Source of the DNA: an uncultured Verrucomicrobiota bacterium
Lineage (GTDB): Bacteria; Verrucomicrobiota; Kiritimatiellia; CAIVKH01
Direction: 5' to 3'
DNA: 64,000 bases
Assembly: GCA_937996795.1 (NCBI GenBank)
Contig: CALKUH010000067.1
Span: 62,001-126,000 of the forward strand
The notes beneath the pieces are model-generated. The model did no database searches and was not told the DNA's origin. It was given only the letters and a program-made list of their open reading frames with translations. Shown here piece after piece: positions 63,042 through 64,000 of this stretch (positions within the stretch are counted from its first letter, which is position 1; each line of letters begins with the position of its first letter). Position numbers and translations under genes: made by a program.

Positions 63042-64000
63042 ATGACCAAGGCGATTTGTCACGTGTATGGGCAGATGGGGCAGGCGTTCGGCCGCATCGG
63101 CGAGGTGTTGGACTATCTCGCGCGCCACGACATCCCTTCCGACATCAGTTTCGACCTGCGCTCCAAGCGGGAGATTCTTCCCGACGCGCTGGCCTGGGAG
63201 AAGCGGGGCAATATCGTTGCGATGGAGCTCTATCCGAGTTTCGTCGACCGCCGCTGCACGAACATGAACTGGTGGGCGTATTCGACGGACGAGTGCGCCC
63301 GCCTGATCCGATTAGCCCAGAAGCGGTGGCGGGACATGGGGTTCGCCAGCGCGGACGCATTCAACACCTACACGCCGGGCAATTCCTTTGTGACCGCCTG
63401 CAAGCAGACCGGCATCAAGTATCTGCTCGGATTCTGCGCCCCGACGATCATCAACGACGGGCACTGGCAGATCACCCATTGCGGATCACCGCTGTCGCCG
63501 TTCTTCGCCAGTGCCGAGGATTATCGCAAACCCGAGTCGCCGACGTCGGATGCCGCATTGCTCGTCGCCAACATGGAGTTGAGAAATCCATTCACCTGCC
63601 GCGAGAACTGGAACGAAGGCCCGTTCGGCCCGCTGAACCTCGTCATGGGCGATCGCTCGATTGAGGCCGGGCCGCTGCCGGTGGAAACCATCGCCATGTG
63701 CGAGGATTTCATCCGGCTGGGGGAGTTGACCGGCGTGCCGCGGTTCTTCCACATCAACCTGCAGTATTTCACCAGCCCCAAGTGCTTTGATCTGAACTAC
63801 CGCATGCTCGACTGGCTGGTGGAGCAGCGCCGGCAGGGGCGGCTGGAATTCACCGGGCTCAAGGACTATGCGGAGCGCATGCGCCGGAGCGGCGGCTTGT
63901 TACCGCAGGCGACCTACTGGCGCGGGGAGTGCATGGGACAGATGGTCGGCGGCCAGCCGGGCAACGGGCACGAGGCGCTGATCGTCGAGACGATCAACGG
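63042..64000 (+). CDS. Polysaccharide-deacetylase/(beta/alpha)-barrel-like protein, 3' end beyond the window
   Basis: An open frame from ATG 63042 runs off the window after 319 codons. Opening MTKAICHVYGQMGQAFGRIG, then ALAWEKRGNIVAMELYP, FNTYTPGNSFVTACKQTG, IKYLLGFCAPTI, HINLQYFTSPKCFD and FTGLKDYAERM. The order of strands (a WG-type metal-free N-terminus, then repeated beta/alpha steps and PGNSFV) resembles (beta/alpha)7 barrels of polysaccharide deacetylase or GH57-like type, but I cannot name a family. It lies 34 nt after the MBL gene and probably belongs to the same operon. No signal peptide. Confidence 0.6.
   Translation, partial: MTKAICHVYGQMGQAFGRIGEVLDYLARHDIPSDISFDLRSKREILPDALAWEKRGNIVAMELYPSFVDRRCTNMNWWAYSTDECARLIRLAQKRWRDMGFASADAFNTYTPGNSFVTACKQTGIKYLLGFCAPTIINDGHWQITHCGSPLSPFFASAEDYRKPESPTSDAALLVANMELRNPFTCRENWNEGPFGPLNLVMGDRSIEAGPLPVETIAMCEDFIRLGELTGVPRFFHINLQYFTSPKCFDLNYRMLDWLVEQRRQGRLEFTGLKDYAERMRRSGGLLPQATYWRGECMGQMVGGQPGNGHEALIVETIN

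Noticed and set aside
1..64000. tRNA, rRNA and riboswitch search by eye
   Set aside because: No cloverleaf with TTCGANNC-type arms, rRNA core or recognisable riboswitch consensus was found; small ones could be missed without a covariance search.

Overview
The window looks like a chromosome segment from a glycan-degrading bacterium of the PVC group, most likely Kiritimatiellota or a related Verrucomicrobiota lineage. This is inferred from high G+C, very large secreted multidomain proteins rich in Thr-Asn pairs and thrombospondin-type-3-like calcium repeats, a PEP-CTERM protein, several LacI and AraC regulators, and uronate, fucose and amino-sugar catabolic genes. No rRNA, tRNA or CRISPR array was seen.

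Region 1 (about 0.3-15 kb) has the features of an alpha-glucan locus. It holds a secreted alpha/beta-hydrolase with three starch-binding-like modules, a 1730-residue secreted protein with a sugar-dehydrogenase-like propeller, a LacI regulator, a secreted GH31 glycosidase and a small exported protein. A box of the type CTAAAACGTATAG recurs upstream of the secreted genes.

Region 2 (15.3-30.3 kb) is accessory. A 2476-residue LamG/TSP3/HAF giant is followed 14 nt later by an Rhs/YD-repeat protein with an N-terminal C39-like peptidase and a variable C-terminal tail, then by a small gene that is a candidate immunity protein. G+C drops by eye from about 20.4 kb, inside the giant gene, to about 28.25 kb. 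A truncated Y1 transposase, a membrane peptidoglycan-binding-like protein and a tyrosine-recombinase remnant follow.

Region 3 (30.4-39.1 kb) is sugar-acid and deoxysugar catabolism. The minus-strand operon uxuB(SDR)-lacI-uxaC-gntK is divergent from larA (nickel lactate racemase). A zinc alcohol dehydrogenase-fucU-aldo/keto reductase operon is divergent from an AraC regulator.

Region 4 (39.1-64 kb) appears to be one large regulon. A LacI-nagB-nagA operon, a PEP-CTERM/GH42-like/beta-helix operon, a dienelactone-hydrolase-like gene, an SDR-uxuA-RraA-lactonase operon and a GH20-like/carbohydrate-binding-like/double metallo-beta-lactamase/deacetylase-like series all carry a near-perfect palindrome, CTCATACGTATGAG, at or just upstream of a first start codon. 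The window's LacI protein at 47830-48840 is the obvious candidate regulator. Embedded among these are an AraC-UroD-like pair and a complete translationally coupled class I cytochrome P450 system (ferredoxin, reductase, P450).

Together, regions 3 and 4 could take uronates to 2-keto-3-deoxygluconate (UxaC, UxuB, UxuA), GlcNAc-6-P to fructose-6-P (NagA, NagB) and possibly fucose to lactate. KDG kinase, KDPG aldolase and transporters are not in the window.
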